A DNA stretch of 64,000 bases from Mangrovibacter yixingensis. Lineage in GTDB: Bacteria; Pseudomonadota; Gammaproteobacteria; Enterobacterales; Enterobacteriaceae. Position 1 is the stretch's first letter; the number at the start of each line of letters is the position of its first letter. Location of the stretch: the NCBI RefSeq assembly GCF_020523985.1, contig NZ_JAIVKM010000006.1:225716-289715 (forward strand). Direction: 5' to 3'. The notes under the pieces were generated by a model. That model searched no databases. It was not told where the DNA came from and worked only from the letters and a program-made list of their open reading frames with translations. Shown here piece by piece: positions 46,809 through 56,672 of the stretch. The position numbers and the translations under genes are program-made.

Positions 46809-49800
46809 CTATGCTTCCACAACCAGCCCTAACTGATCATGCAGGTTATATTTATGTGGCCAGTACGCCACCCGCAGAATTGCCTGTTGGTAACGCCCGG
46901 GGTTCACCCACAAATGTATTTCTATTGCCAGGCCATTTTTCCCAGGATTGCGCCGGTATACCCCATCCTGGTGGATCCCCCCGGCCTGGCGTGTATTCGT
47001 CTGGTCTGGAACGTTGTGGGTTTCTGTGAACATAACCACCTCGTGCCCGGTTTTTTCTTTCGCCACCAGGTTAACCTGCCAGGCAGAGTGCTCTTCACTC
47101 CCCCCAGGCAGTAACAGCCGGACCTGCAGCCGGGTGAGATGTTCCCCATATTGGTTAACATGCAGCCCGCGAAACCCCACTTCTGCCACCATACCTTTGA
47201 CGATGGCGTAAAAGGCGGCCATGCACTCTGCCATATCCTGATCACTGCGGGCATGCCAGCGATAATCGCTGCCCCGCGGGCGGCCAAAACAGCAACGCCG
47301 TAGCCAGACTTCCAGTGGGTTACTACGCTGACTTTCTGCCTCCAGGGTAATAAGCGCCCCGGTAATAACGAACAGAGCGGCAATACCGACAGGGCCAAAG
47401 ATAGCTGTGCTTCCATAGTATCCGGAAATAGCAGCAATAATTCCTCCCCCAACAGTTAAATAACTAGCCTCTCGAAATCGTTCAGAAGCATCTTTATCTC
47501 CCGACTTCCCTACCAATTCACTTTTGAAATATAACCCTCCCCCTTCTATTACCGCTCCCACCCCAGCAAAAATGCCGCCCATCCTCACCAATGGATGCAC
47601 ATAGTTGGGGCTCAGTATCGCCCAGCTTTTTTTATTCATCAGCACCCGGCCAAAGCCAGCGACTTCACTGGCCGCCCCCATCATCATCAACCCATTGGCG
47701 ATAGCTTTGAATTGCGCTGATTGTTGGTCGCCAAAAGCCGTGTTCAGGCTGGTTAAATTATTGCGCAAGTTGTGTGTCTGAAAGGCGAACATAAAAAACG
47801 AGAGCACCAGCCCAATGGCCTGCCCGCCAGCAAAACGCCGGGCATTTTCGTCCAGAATCGTGTCAATCATCTCGCTGCTCAGATGGCCAACCATGCGGTG
47901 TTGCTGGCCCTGGCCATGCAGAGAAACATCAGATACCACGACATTTGAATAATGGCTTTGCGCCAAGGGGTTACCCGGCATCGTCATGGTGGAAGGAACC
48001 CGGCCCGATGCCGGTGTGCTTACCATGGCAGCACGCAGTTCTTCTGGTGTTCTCAGGGTGCTCATACGCACGGTGACTTCGCGCGCCAAATCATGTGGAT
48101 CAGTAAACCCCATGATATAACCGGTAGTTGAAGTCGTTACCTTGCTGGCAGAACGCTGTAATTCCCCGGTCAATACCTGGGAGTTCACTGCAGCAGAAGC
48201 AGCATTTATCGCATTTACATTTCTGCGAATCATCTCCTGCAATTTGCCAACGGTGGTTTTGGCTTCAAATAAAGTGATGGTTTTCCCTGTAGAGTTATAC
48301 ATACCTGCCTGTAGCATCTTGCTATAACGATCATGAGCCTCTTGGCTAAGACTTTTAGACAGCTTTATGGAACTACTGGTAAGCGCTGCCATTCTGGAAA
48401 CCCATAATGCCTGAACTGATTTAGACTCCATAGCTCTGGCCAGTTCTCTGGAACCCAGTACTGTTTTCAAATGCCCGTAAGCATCGAATGGGTTGTCTGG
48501 TGAGGCACTCAAGATTTGTGCAATAGCAGAAGGATGCAAGCCTGTCATGCCTAAGTAAGCAGGTGCCGTGCCACTCTTATCTTCAAGCCACTCAATCCAT
48601 ACATCGCTTGTTGAGCTGTCCATTGCGCCCCCCTGAATACAGGCGGCAACAGTCGCAAACTGGCAGACCCAACTGTCTGTACTGATATCAGGGGAGTAAT
48701 CATTATTAATAACCGCCAGCCAGCGGGTATTGCGGTACCAGGCAGCTAAATCTTTACCAATAGCTTCAATCTTCTGGCTGAAACTACCCATGATTCCGTC
48801 ATGTTCCTGCTGGAACTGAGCACGTTTTTCTTCATCATAGCTTTGCTGCAGGCGGCTGTATTGCCGGGCAATGGCGTCATCAGCCATCTGCTGCTGGGTT
48901 TTGGTCTGGGTAAATGTCATGGGGTAGCCAGACGATGGCCGTTCAAACAGAGGTTGGCTGTTCGCCTCTGCATTTTTCCGTATTGATTTCATCGTCTCAT
49001 CTATCGCGTTGGATACCAGCGCCTGATGAAAAACGCCTGGTTGTTGCAGATAAACATCGCGAACTTCGGAAATATGTAGCCGGCCAATGTTCAGCTCTTC
49101 CACGATACCTACCGGATCGTTCATGGGGACGGCCATGACTTCACAACGGTATTGAGACCCCAACGCACTGATGTACTTCCCCATCCAGGTGAGTTTTTCT
49201 CTATTTTTCAGGGAATGAAAACCATGAGCGCCCCCTGTCACTTTATCTCCTACCCTGCCGACATTAGGGAAAAAATCCGTCGCAAACTCTGCCACATTGT
49301 TTGTCAGTGCACTGAGTGAGCTGTCCACAACCAGGCCACCTTCAGCCTGTACTTTGCCGTCTTTGGACACCGTCAGCTTTGTAAAACGGTCACTCGGCAG
49401 GCGGCCACTTTTATAGTCTTCCAACACCTCTTTACTCCATGGATCACTACTGAATGCCAGCCAGACCTCACTAAACAAACTGTTATCGATGTGGATAAAG
49501 CGGGTTTTGATGTCGTGGTTTATGGTGTGGCACCGTGGTGACAAGGGCTCAACACAGTTAGAAGGGCGGGAATCATAGGGGTTGAAATAGCGCATGCAGC
49601 AGTCTGCTGTTACCTCATACCCCTGCCAGGCGCATTTATCGAGCAGGACATACAAAAAACCCATGCGCAATGTCCGCAAGGCATACTTAAATTCGCCCCC
49701 AGATAACTCAACTGGCTGAGGAAGAACAGGCGGGGACCAGTTTGATGACACCAGGCCTTTTGGTACAGCGGCCACACGCAGTGGAAAAATAGGTATACCT

Positions 49801-49889
49801 TTGCGCTCACAGGCTTTGCACCCGGTTGGTACCGCTGCTGCTTCTTTACAGGCAGCAATAGTACTCATGATCTGCTCACGAATATCCAT
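46809..49889 (-). CDS. VasX/BTH_I2691-like T6SS effector, probably pore-forming
   Basis: A 1026-residue protein. The N-terminal region has CKACERKGIPIFPLRVA (Cys 24, Cys 27) and FKYALRTLRMGFLYVLLD...GYEVT, typical of the VasX N-terminal/BTH_I2691 effector family. A long helical middle (about 300-650) leads to hydrophobic segments at about 690-705, 725-750, 768-790 and 810-850, then NPLEVWLRRCCFG and a roughly 170-residue C-terminal domain. VasX of Vibrio cholerae inserts in target-cell membranes. Here likewise probably delivered by a T6SS encoded elsewhere; no vgrG, PAAR or core gene is adjacent. It heads an operon with five immunity-like genes. The ATG at 49889 is used; ATG at 49868 is possible. 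Confidence 0.72.
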   Translation of the reverse strand: MDIREQIMSTIAACKEAAAVPTGCKACERKGIPIFPLRVAAVPKGLVSSNWSPPVLPQPVELSGGEFKYALRTLRMGFLYVLLDKCAWQGYEVTADCCMRYFNPYDSRPSNCVEPLSPRCHTINHDIKTRFIHIDNSLFSEVWLAFSSDPWSKEVLEDYKSGRLPSDRFTKLTVSKDGKVQAEGGLVVDSSLSALTNNVAEFATDFFPNVGRVGDKVTGGAHGFHSLKNREKLTWMGKYISALGSQYRCEVMAVPMNDPVGIVEELNIGRLHISEVRDVYLQQPGVFHQALVSNAIDETMKSIRKNAEANSQPLFERPSSGYPMTFTQTKTQQQMADDAIARQYSRLQQSYDEEKRAQFQQEHDGIMGSFSQKIEAIGKDLAAWYRNTRWLAVINNDYSPDISTDSWVCQFATVAACIQGGAMDSSTSDVWIEWLEDKSGTAPAYLGMTGLHPSAIAQILSASPDNPFDAYGHLKTVLGSRELARAMESKSVQALWVSRMAALTSSSIKLSKSLSQEAHDRYSKMLQAGMYNSTGKTITLFEAKTTVGKLQEMIRRNVNAINAASAAVNSQVLTGELQRSASKVTTSTTGYIMGFTDPHDLAREVTVRMSTLRTPEELRAAMVSTPASGRVPSTMTMPGNPLAQSHYSNVVVSDVSLHGQGQQHRMVGHLSSEMIDTILDENARRFAGGQAIGLVLSFFMFAFQTHNLRNNLTSLNTAFGDQQSAQFKAIANGLMMMGAASEVAGFGRVLMNKKSWAILSPNYVHPLVRMGGIFAGVGAVIEGGGLYFKSELVGKSGDKDASERFREASYLTVGGGIIAAISGYYGSTAIFGPVGIAALFVITGALITLEAESQRSNPLEVWLRRCCFGRPRGSDYRWHARSDQDMAECMAAFYAIVKGMVAEVGFRGLHVNQYGEHLTRLQVRLLLPGGSEEHSAWQVNLVAKEKTGHEVVMFTETHNVPDQTNTRQAGGIHQDGVYRRNPGKNGLAIEIHLWVNPGRYQQAILRVAYWPHKYNLHDQLGLVVEA

Positions 49890-49982
49890 TTCATAATTCC
49901 CTTATTTTCCATGTTGTTAATTGGGCGTAATCATCACAGAAAACCGGGTGGAATTTAACCGAAATTGCGTGGAATCAGTCCT

Positions 49983-50011
49983 AAAATTCCCACGGAAAAA
50001 TTCCGTGGGTT
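49983..50011 (-). terminator. Terminator of selAB
   Basis: On the minus strand CCCACGGAA-TTT-TTCCGTGGG is followed by AATTTTAG. It lies 20 bases beyond the selB stop and isolates the selenium genes from the effector operon, which then needs its own promoter in the short gap 49890-49982. Confidence 0.85.
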
Positions 50012-50030
50012 GGTGATATGAGAGAGGAAA

Positions 50031-51884
50031 TTAGTTGGTGAGAGACGCCTGAAACAAATTCCTGTCACGCAGCAAGTGGTCGTTGCCCCGGCGGCGGGTG
50101 AAACCGGTACGGTCGAAATATTCCAGGATTTGCACTGCCAGTTTGCGGCCAATGCCCAGTTGATCGCGGAAATCCGCTGCACTGGTTGATCCGTTTTCAG
50201 GGTCAAGCGCACGGATCAGATCAGCAAACTGCTGAATACGCTCCTGCCGATAGTAACGATCTTTTACAATCGCTGTGATCAGCCCGAATTGTGCCGCCTG
50301 GCGCAATACCTGGCGCATGGTTTGTTCATCCTCGCCCGCTTTTTTTGCCAGGTCGCGCACCCACCAGGGGTCGTCAGCAAACAACCCTTCCACCTTGTGC
50401 CAAATAGCTTCGGCTGCCGGAGAAAACCCAGGTTCATGCCCCGGTAAATGCAGCCAACCCTGGCGGCTGACTACTTCGCCTTGCTGGCGTAGTTGTTCAA
50501 TCAGCCCCAGCACCAAACCTTCATGCTCTGCAGGCAGTGCCATACGGCGCAAACGCTCACGCCCGGGGCCGGGCTGGTCGTCATGGTTTTGGTGGTATTC
50601 GGCAAGCGTTGCCAGCAGTTTTTCCTGCCAGCGGCGGGCAAGCCCGGCACCCACAGCCTGTCCTTCCACGCACAAGGCCGTACCTTGTGCCAGTTGGGTA
50701 ATCTCAGGCTCGCGCAATTGCCGCGCCCAGGCGAAATCAGCCAGTGAAACAGCATGGCGTTGCAGGTGGCACCTCAGTACGGATTCGTCGTCCTCGCAGC
50801 GAGCCAGTTGCTTCAGCCAGGCAAGAAATTCAGGCTGGCGCTTACCACGTTTGGGCGAATTAAGCAGCACAACGCGCGCACCAGCCAGAGTTTGCCGGGC
50901 GCTGATGTCCCGCAACACCAGGTCATCGTTGTCTGCCAGCAATAGCGGTGTGTCGAGCACCAGTTCGGCCAGGTCATCTTCCAGTATCGAAACCCGCCCG
51001 GTGATATGGCTGGCTCCATGGTAAATATGCAGTGGCTGCCACTGTTGCAATGGGCTGTGGCGCTTCAGCGTAACAATGACACGCTCAGCGCCCGGGCTGG
51101 GCGGGCTATTTTCCAATAACCAGTCGCCGCGGCTGATATCTGCTTTCTGCGCGTCGCCACTCAGGTTCAGCGCAATACGTTGCCCGGCAGTAGCTTGTTG
51201 CACCGGCTGGTTTTGTGCATGCAGCCCACGTACACGCATGGGTTTATCTGCGCCTGCCAGCCACAACGTATCACCCACTTGTACCGTGCCCGATAACGCA
51301 GTGCCCGTGACGACCAACCCGGCACCTTTCACGGTAAACGCCCGGTCGATGGCCAGGCGAAAACGCCAGGCCGTGCGGTGAGACTGTTCTTCACAAGCCA
51401 GTAAATGCTCACGTAACGCATCAATGCCGGTACCATCAGACACCGAAGTAACAAAAAACTGTGCTTCGTGCCAGCCGTAAGCCAACAGCAAGTGGTGCAC
51501 ACTTTCACGCACTTCTTCAATACGCTCAGCACTGACCCGGTCTGATTTCGTCAGCACAACGGTTAAATCTGGTTGCCCGGTCAGTTGTAAAATTGCCAGG
51601 TGCTCCCGGGTTTGCGCCATTACGCCATCATCGCAGGCAACTACCAGCAAGGCATGGTCGATACCGCCCACACCTGCCAGCATATTCGCCAGAAATTTTT
51701 CGTGGCCCGGCACATCAATAAACCCAATCACACGGCCATCGGGTTGCGGCCAGTAGGCAAAACCCAGGTCTATTGTCATGCCGCGCTGTTTTTCTTCAGG
51801 CAGACGGTCTGCATTCACCCCAGTCAACGCCTGAATCAGCGAGGTTTTCCCATGGTCAACATGGCCCGCAGTGGCAATAATCAT
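50031..51884 (-). CDS. selB: Selenocysteine-specific elongation factor SelB
   Basis: GTPase that carries selenocysteyl-tRNA to UGA codons marked by a SECIS hairpin. It has 617 residues (E. coli 614). GHVDHGKT at 7-14 (P-loop), [13 protein letters not shown] and VLTKSDRV are the G motifs. EF-Tu-like domains II and III follow to about 370. The C-terminal four winged helices bind SECIS, ending in [29 protein letters not shown]. The ATG overlaps the selA stop by four bases, as in E. coli. Confidence 0.97.
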   Translation of the reverse strand: MIIATAGHVDHGKTSLIQALTGVNADRLPEEKQRGMTIDLGFAYWPQPDGRVIGFIDVPGHEKFLANMLAGVGGIDHALLVVACDDGVMAQTREHLAILQLTGQPDLTVVLTKSDRVSAERIEEVRESVHHLLLAYGWHEAQFFVTSVSDGTGIDALREHLLACEEQSHRTAWRFRLAIDRAFTVKGAGLVVTGTALSGTVQVGDTLWLAGADKPMRVRGLHAQNQPVQQATAGQRIALNLSGDAQKADISRGDWLLENSPPSPGAERVIVTLKRHSPLQQWQPLHIYHGASHITGRVSILEDDLAELVLDTPLLLADNDDLVLRDISARQTLAGARVVLLNSPKRGKRQPEFLAWLKQLARCEDDESVLRCHLQRHAVSLADFAWARQLREPEITQLAQGTALCVEGQAVGAGLARRWQEKLLATLAEYHQNHDDQPGPGRERLRRMALPAEHEGLVLGLIEQLRQQGEVVSRQGWLHLPGHEPGFSPAAEAIWHKVEGLFADDPWWVRDLAKKAGEDEQTMRQVLRQAAQFGLITAIVKDRYYRQERIQQFADLIRALDPENGSTSAADFRDQLGIGRKLAVQILEYFDRTGFTRRRGNDHLLRDRNLFQASLTN

Positions 51885-53272
51885 TGCAGTAACATCTCCA
51901 GTAATCCTGCTTCATCTTCCAGGCAACGTAAATCCAGCCACAGCCCACCACCGGCAATGCGCCCAATCACCGGCACCGGTAACCCACGCCAGCGTGCAGC
52001 CAGTGCTTCCAGCTCACTGCCTTGCCCGGAAATCGGGGTGAAAGTCAGTGCCGCACTGGGCAGGGAATCGACTGGCAAAGCACCACTGCCGGGCTGAGAC
52101 AGGCAAGGCTGCACCGCCACAGTAAACGCCGGGCTGTAATGAGCCGCCAGTGCAGGCAACAAGCGCTGCGCTTGTTCATGAATCGCCGCGGCGTCACGGT
52201 GCAGCAAACGCAAGGTAGGTAAATTCTCGAACAGCGTTTCGGGTTGCAGATACAAACGCAGGGTAGCTTCCAGTGCAGCGAGGGTCATTTTATCGGCACG
52301 CAAGGCGCGTTTAAGTGGGTGTTGCTGGATTTTTGCAATCAGTTCTTTCTTACCGACAATAATTCCGGCCTGTGGCCCGCCGAGCAGTTTATCACCGGAG
52401 AAACTCACCAGGCTCACCCCATCGGCAATCAGTTGTTGCGGCATTGGCTCTGGCGGTAAACCGCAAGTACGCATATCCACCAGCGAACCACTGCCCAAGT
52501 CAGTTACTACCGGAATACCGTACTCCTGTGCTTCTGCCACCAGTTCCGCTTCACTCACACTGGCAGTAAAGCCCATTACCTGGTAGTTACTGGTGTGCAC
52601 TTTCATTAATAATGCGGTGTTTTCTGTCACAGCCTGGCGGTAATCCTTGCAGTGGGTGCGGTTGGTTGTCCCAACTTCCACCAACTGACATCCGGCCTGG
52701 CGCATAACGTCGGGGATACGGAAAGCCCCGCCGATTTCGACCAACTCCCCACGGGACACCACCACTTCTTTTCCTGCGGCGGTCGCCGCCAGCATAAGTA
52801 GCACCGCTGCAGCGTTATTATTCACCACGCAGGCATCTTCCGCGCCTGTGAGCTGGCAGAGCAAACCGGCCACCGCCTGGTCACGGTGCCCACGGCCCGC
52901 ACCATCCAGGCTGTATTCCAGAGTTACCGGGTAGCGCATGGCATCGCACACGGCATGTACCGCCGCTTCAGCCTGTAAAGCTCGCCCCAGGTTGGTGTGC
53001 AACACCGTGCCTGTCAGGTTAAATACGCGGCGAATAGCTGGCCTGCCTGCTTGCTCCAGGTGTTGCGCCACGGCAGTGGACCAATTTTGTGTCCAGGCAG
53101 GTAACACCTGATCCTGAATAATGGATTGCCGGGCCTGCTGTACCCGTTCACGCAGTGCATTCACCACTTGCGTGTGCCCAAACTGTTGCACCAGCGGAAT
53201 AATCTGCGGGTCATGGAGTAAGCGGTCAATAGCCGGAATCTGGCTGAATAACTGACGGTGATCCTGAGTCAT
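51881..53272 (-). CDS. selA: L-seryl-tRNA(Sec) selenium transferase SelA
   Basis: PLP enzyme converting seryl-tRNA(Sec) to selenocysteyl-tRNA(Sec), 463 residues as in E. coli. The N-terminal tRNA-binding domain is followed by [12 protein letters not shown] and [14 protein letters not shown], and the PLP lysine lies in [14 protein letters not shown] (Lys 295). First gene of the selA-selB operon. Selenoprotein genes (formate dehydrogenases) lie outside the window. Confidence 0.98.
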   Translation of the reverse strand: MTQDHRQLFSQIPAIDRLLHDPQIIPLVQQFGHTQVVNALRERVQQARQSIIQDQVLPAWTQNWSTAVAQHLEQAGRPAIRRVFNLTGTVLHTNLGRALQAEAAVHAVCDAMRYPVTLEYSLDGAGRGHRDQAVAGLLCQLTGAEDACVVNNNAAAVLLMLAATAAGKEVVVSRGELVEIGGAFRIPDVMRQAGCQLVEVGTTNRTHCKDYRQAVTENTALLMKVHTSNYQVMGFTASVSEAELVAEAQEYGIPVVTDLGSGSLVDMRTCGLPPEPMPQQLIADGVSLVSFSGDKLLGGPQAGIIVGKKELIAKIQQHPLKRALRADKMTLAALEATLRLYLQPETLFENLPTLRLLHRDAAAIHEQAQRLLPALAAHYSPAFTVAVQPCLSQPGSGALPVDSLPSAALTFTPISGQGSELEALAARWRGLPVPVIGRIAGGGLWLDLRCLEDEAGLLEMLLQ

Positions 53273-53311
53273 AGTGTGTTCAGTGCCATTGAAAAGACAA
53301 AAGTAAAGTGT

Positions 53312-53333
53312 ACCGGGGGATTGCCCCGGTTTC
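53312..53333 (-). terminator. Hairpin between yibF and selA
   Basis: ACCGGGG and CCCCGGT form a stem with a short loop in the 72-base gap. Transcribed from yibF it is followed by a weak T-rich stretch, so it is a probable terminator of yibF. Confidence 0.65.
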
Positions 53334-53344
53334 CTGAGCGGAGA

Positions 53345-53953
53345 TCAAGCGACGCGCGGTTCTGTGCGGGCAAAACTGTCACGCTGAAAGAGTTGCTCTA
53401 CTAATTTAACCAGATGCGGGCGGTCCACACACCAGCCGGGAGCGATACGGCGAAAATTCAGGTAGCCCATCGCACAACCCACAGCAATAGTGGCGACATC
53501 CAGTTGTTGCGTATTGAATGCCCCATTTTTTGCGGCGTCATCAAGTGCATCCAGCCCACGCAATATTTTTTCCCGCTGGCGCACCAGTTCACTTTCCAGT
53601 TGGTGCGCCGCCGGGCGTTGCTGTTCACGAAAAGAAAGAATAGCGGCATCCATTACACCGTCGGCCAGTGCTTCGAGCTGGCGTACCTGCAAAGCCGCAT
53701 ACGGGTCTGATGGAATGCTGGCTGGCACGCCTTGGGTAAGCTCCAGAAAAGAAGCAATAACCGGTGAGTCATACCAGCAGGCACCGTCATCAGCTATCAG
53801 AACGGGTACTTTCCCTAGTGGGTTAGACTGCGCAACATGGTTATTTTCATTCCAGGGCGAGTCATTGACAAAGTCGAAGGCTATGCCTTTCTCCAGCAAC
53901 AGCACCGATATTTTTCGAACAAAAGGGCTTGTGTAACTCCCGACCAGTTTCAT
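53345..53953 (-). CDS. yibF: Glutathione S-transferase-like protein YibF
   Basis: A 202-residue GST-fold protein, the same length as E. coli YibF. The thioredoxin-like N-terminal domain has [20 protein letters not shown] and [10 protein letters not shown], and the helical C-terminal domain ends with [33 protein letters not shown]. It binds glutathione in E. coli but its natural reaction is unknown. The ATG at 53953 is favoured by family alignment and a GAGGG upstream; an ATG five codons earlier (53968) is possible. Confidence 0.94.
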   Translation of the reverse strand: MKLVGSYTSPFVRKISVLLLEKGIAFDFVNDSPWNENNHVAQSNPLGKVPVLIADDGACWYDSPVIASFLELTQGVPASIPSDPYAALQVRQLEALADGVMDAAILSFREQQRPAAHQLESELVRQREKILRGLDALDDAAKNGAFNTQQLDVATIAVGCAMGYLNFRRIAPGWCVDRPHLVKLVEQLFQRDSFARTEPRVA

Positions 53954-54478
53954 GCGCAGAACCCTCATCAGTGAATGAGCATTGTGAAATGCCAGTACAT
54001 CATGAAAAGTGAGCGTTATCTCAAATCATACGCTATTCCCCTGCAGCACGGCATGCCCTGCAGAAAAAATTTAACATGTAATTTACTTTCACCCAGCACC
54101 GAGAGGCCCTACTACAAGGTTGCTATTGATCACAATCAGGAAAAACCGCAAGAAATAGATTGTGATCAGCATCACAAAATACAAACAAACATAGGATGTT
54201 AAAATGTGATTAACATCACATTTACATGCCGCTTTTGCGTAATTTATCCCCATTGTGCTTTTTTTACACTGATATTTTGTGATCAAGATCACTCAATAAC
54301 CCCATGAAATCCTATGAAAATAGTGATATTGATCACACAAATCCAGGCCGACTGGACAGATTCACGGTTAAGTGCCAGATTCGCGTCACTGAATCAATTC
54401 GGCGCTTACCTCTGCCGACACAGTTAACAATAAAACCCGGGTTGAATCCCAGCGCGTAAACAGAAGAAGGGGTGTTCT
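53954..54478 (+). promoter_or_regulatory. mtlA promoter region with four CRP sites
   Basis: Four CRP-type palindromes are readable: TGTGA-N6-TCACA at 54161-54176 and again at 54205-54220 (both perfect), TGTGA-N6-TCACT at 54278-54293, and AGTGA-N6-TCACA at 54322-54337. A single half-site TCACA at 54130-54134 may mark a fifth. E. coli mtlA is known for several CRP sites upstream. The first 130 bases next to yibF show nothing notable. Confidence 0.85.
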
Positions 54479-56404
54479 ATGTCATCCGATATCAAGATCA
54501 AGGTGCAAAGCTTTGGTCGTTTTCTCAGCAATATGGTAATGCCGAACATTGGCGCATTTATCGCCTGGGGTATTATCACTGCGTTGTTTATTCCAACAGG
54601 CTGGCTGCCTAACGAAACGATGGCAAAACTGGTAGGGCCAATGATCTCCTACCTGTTGCCATTGTTGATTGGTTACACCGGTGGCCGTTTGGTAGGTAAT
54701 GAGCGTGGTGGCGTGGTGGGTGCAATTACCACCATGGGCGTGATTGTTGGCGCCGATATTCCGATGTTCCTTGGTGCAATGATTGCCGGCCCGTTGGGCG
54801 GTTACTGCATTAAAAAATTCGATGGTTGGGTAGATGGTAAGGTTCGTTCCGGCTTCGAAATGCTGGTGAACAACTTCTCTGCCGGTATCATTGGTATGTT
54901 ACTGGCAATGCTGGCGTTCCTCGGCATTGGCCCGGCTGTTGAAGTGCTGTCTAAAGTGCTGGCGGCGGGCGTTAACTTCATGGTCGTACACGACATGCTG
55001 CCGCTGGCGTCCATCTTTGTTGAACCGGCAAAAATCCTGTTCCTCAACAACGCCATCAACCACGGTATCTTCTCACCGTTGGGTATCCAGCAATCTCATG
55101 AAATCGGGAAATCTATCTTCTTCCTGATTGAAGCCAACCCGGGCCCGGGTATGGGTATCCTGCTGGCGTACATGTTCTTCGGCCGCGGTAGTGCCAAACA
55201 GTCTGCTGGCGGTGCGGCTATCATCCACTTCCTGGGTGGTATCCACGAAATTTACTTCCCGTATGTTCTGATGAACCCGCGTCTGCTGCTGGCTGTTATC
55301 CTCGGTGGTATGACTGGCGTGTTTACTCTGACCGTGCTGCACGGCGGCCTGGTTTCTCCGGCATCTCCGGGTTCTATCCTGGCGGTACTGGCAATGACTC
55401 CGAAAGGCGCATACTTCGCTAACATTGCTGCGATTTTCGCCGCCATGGCAGTTTCCTTCGTCGTTGCTTCTATTTTGCTGAAAACCAGCAAAGTTAAAGA
55501 AGAAGACGACCTGGAAGCAGCAACTGCACGTATGCATGATATGAAAGCACAGTCCAAAGGTGCTGGCGCACCGCAGGCTGTGGGTGCAGGCCTGAGCAAC
55601 GACCTGAGCCATGTACGCAAAATCATTGTTGCCTGTGACGCCGGTATGGGTTCCAGCGCAATGGGTGCGGGCGTGCTGCGTAAAAAAGTGCAGAATGCCG
55701 GCCTGAACCATATTTCTGTAACCAACTGTGCAATCAACAGCCTGCCAGACGATGTTGATATTGTGATTACGCACCGTGACCTGACAGAGCGCGCTATGCG
55801 CCAGGCTCCTCAGGCACAGCATATTTCACTGACCAACTTCCTGGACAGCAGCCTGTATGCCAACCTCACTGACCGCTTGCTGGAATCCCAGAATCTGAGT
55901 GAGAAAGAAACCAAAGTGATGCACAGCCTGGAAGACAGCTTCACCTCCAGTGAAGAAAGTCTGTTCCGCCTGGGTGCCGACAACGTGTTCCTTGGCCGCA
56001 AAGCTGCCACCAAAGAAGAAGCCATTCGTTTTGCCGGTGAACAACTGGTGAAAGGGGGCTATGTCCAGCCAGAGTACGTTGAAGCCATGCTGGATCGTGA
56101 AAAACTGACCCCGACTTACCTGGGCGAATCTATCGCGGTGCCGCACGGTACAGTAGAAGCCAAAGACCGCGTGTTGAAAACCGGCGTGGTATTCTGCCAG
56201 TATCCGGAAGGTGTACGTTTTGGTGAAGAAGAAGATGATATCGCCCGTCTGGTTATCGGTATTGCTGCCCGCAATAACGAGCACATTCAGGTTATCACCA
56301 GCCTCACCAACGCACTGGATGATGAGAGTGTGATTGAGCGCCTTGCTGCCACCACCAGTGTCCAGGAAGTATTGGATCTGCTGTCTGGCAAACAGGCTGC
56401 GTAA
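54479..56404 (+). CDS. mtlA: Mannitol-specific PTS enzyme IICBA
   Basis: Membrane permease that imports and phosphorylates D-mannitol to mannitol 1-phosphate, 641 residues (E. coli 637). The IIC domain spans about 1-345, with GGIHEIYFPYV (about 253-263) in the substrate region. IIB follows a linker, with the phosphocysteine in IVACDAGMGSS (Cys 386). IIA occupies the C-terminal roughly 150 residues, with the phosphohistidine in SIAVPHGT (His 556). First gene of mtlADR, behind AGAAGGGG. Confidence 0.98.
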   Translation: MSSDIKIKVQSFGRFLSNMVMPNIGAFIAWGIITALFIPTGWLPNETMAKLVGPMISYLLPLLIGYTGGRLVGNERGGVVGAITTMGVIVGADIPMFLGAMIAGPLGGYCIKKFDGWVDGKVRSGFEMLVNNFSAGIIGMLLAMLAFLGIGPAVEVLSKVLAAGVNFMVVHDMLPLASIFVEPAKILFLNNAINHGIFSPLGIQQSHEIGKSIFFLIEANPGPGMGILLAYMFFGRGSAKQSAGGAAIIHFLGGIHEIYFPYVLMNPRLLLAVILGGMTGVFTLTVLHGGLVSPASPGSILAVLAMTPKGAYFANIAAIFAAMAVSFVVASILLKTSKVKEEDDLEAATARMHDMKAQSKGAGAPQAVGAGLSNDLSHVRKIIVACDAGMGSSAMGAGVLRKKVQNAGLNHISVTNCAINSLPDDVDIVITHRDLTERAMRQAPQAQHISLTNFLDSSLYANLTDRLLESQNLSEKETKVMHSLEDSFTSSEESLFRLGADNVFLGRKAATKEEAIRFAGEQLVKGGYVQPEYVEAMLDREKLTPTYLGESIAVPHGTVEAKDRVLKTGVVFCQYPEGVRFGEEEDDIARLVIGIAARNNEHIQVITSLTNALDDESVIERLAATTSVQEVLDLLSGKQAA

Positions 56405-56409
56405 TACTC

Positions 56410-56435
56410 GTATGCGGTGGTTCGCCGCCGCATAC
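56410..56435 (+). other. Hairpin after mtlA
   Basis: GTATGCGGTGG and CCGCCGCATAC enclose a TTCG tetraloop, six bases after the mtlA stop, with one G-U pair. There is no U-tract; it probably stabilises the mtlA message or attenuates mtlD. Confidence 0.65.
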
Positions 56436-56573
56436 AGTACGCATCGCGCAACAGCCAACACCAGGTAAACGCGCAACAGATGCACCGCTGGCTATGGCAC
56501 ACCCCTTCGCCAGCACAAAGCACCATAATAGCCTGAAGTGGCGTTACGCTACGGTGGCAATAAAACGTATCTC

Positions 56574-56641
56574 CCCTCTCCTTTACAGGAGAGGGTTACG
56601 GTGAGGCGATGCTTGTTCCACGTAACTCACCTTAGCCCTCT
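56574..56641. repeat. Nested palindromic intergenic element mtlA-mtlD
   Basis: CCCTCTCC (56574-56581) pairs with GGAGAGGG (56588-56595). Overlapping this, GAGGGTTACGGTGAG (56591-56605) is complementary at 13 of 15 positions to CTCACCTTAGCCCTC (56627-56641). The layout resembles the short dispersed palindromic repeats of enteric intergenic regions, but I cannot name the family. Confidence 0.6.
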
Positions 56642-56672
56642 TCGGGAGCCATAATTTAGAGAAGGTTTACAC

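Noticed and set aside
42456..49889. Rhs element or prophage as the source of the effector island
   Set aside because: No YD repeats, Rhs core, integrase, attachment repeats or phage structural genes are present; rhsA, which lies near selAB-yibF in E. coli, is absent.
50031..53272. A SECIS element or UGA-containing selenoprotein near selAB
   Set aside because: No internal in-frame UGA with a downstream hairpin was seen in the neighbouring genes; all are fully open.
54089..54292. 67-codon frame in the mtlA promoter
   Set aside because: It consists of CRP sites and AT-rich promoter DNA; the regulatory reading explains the sequence better.
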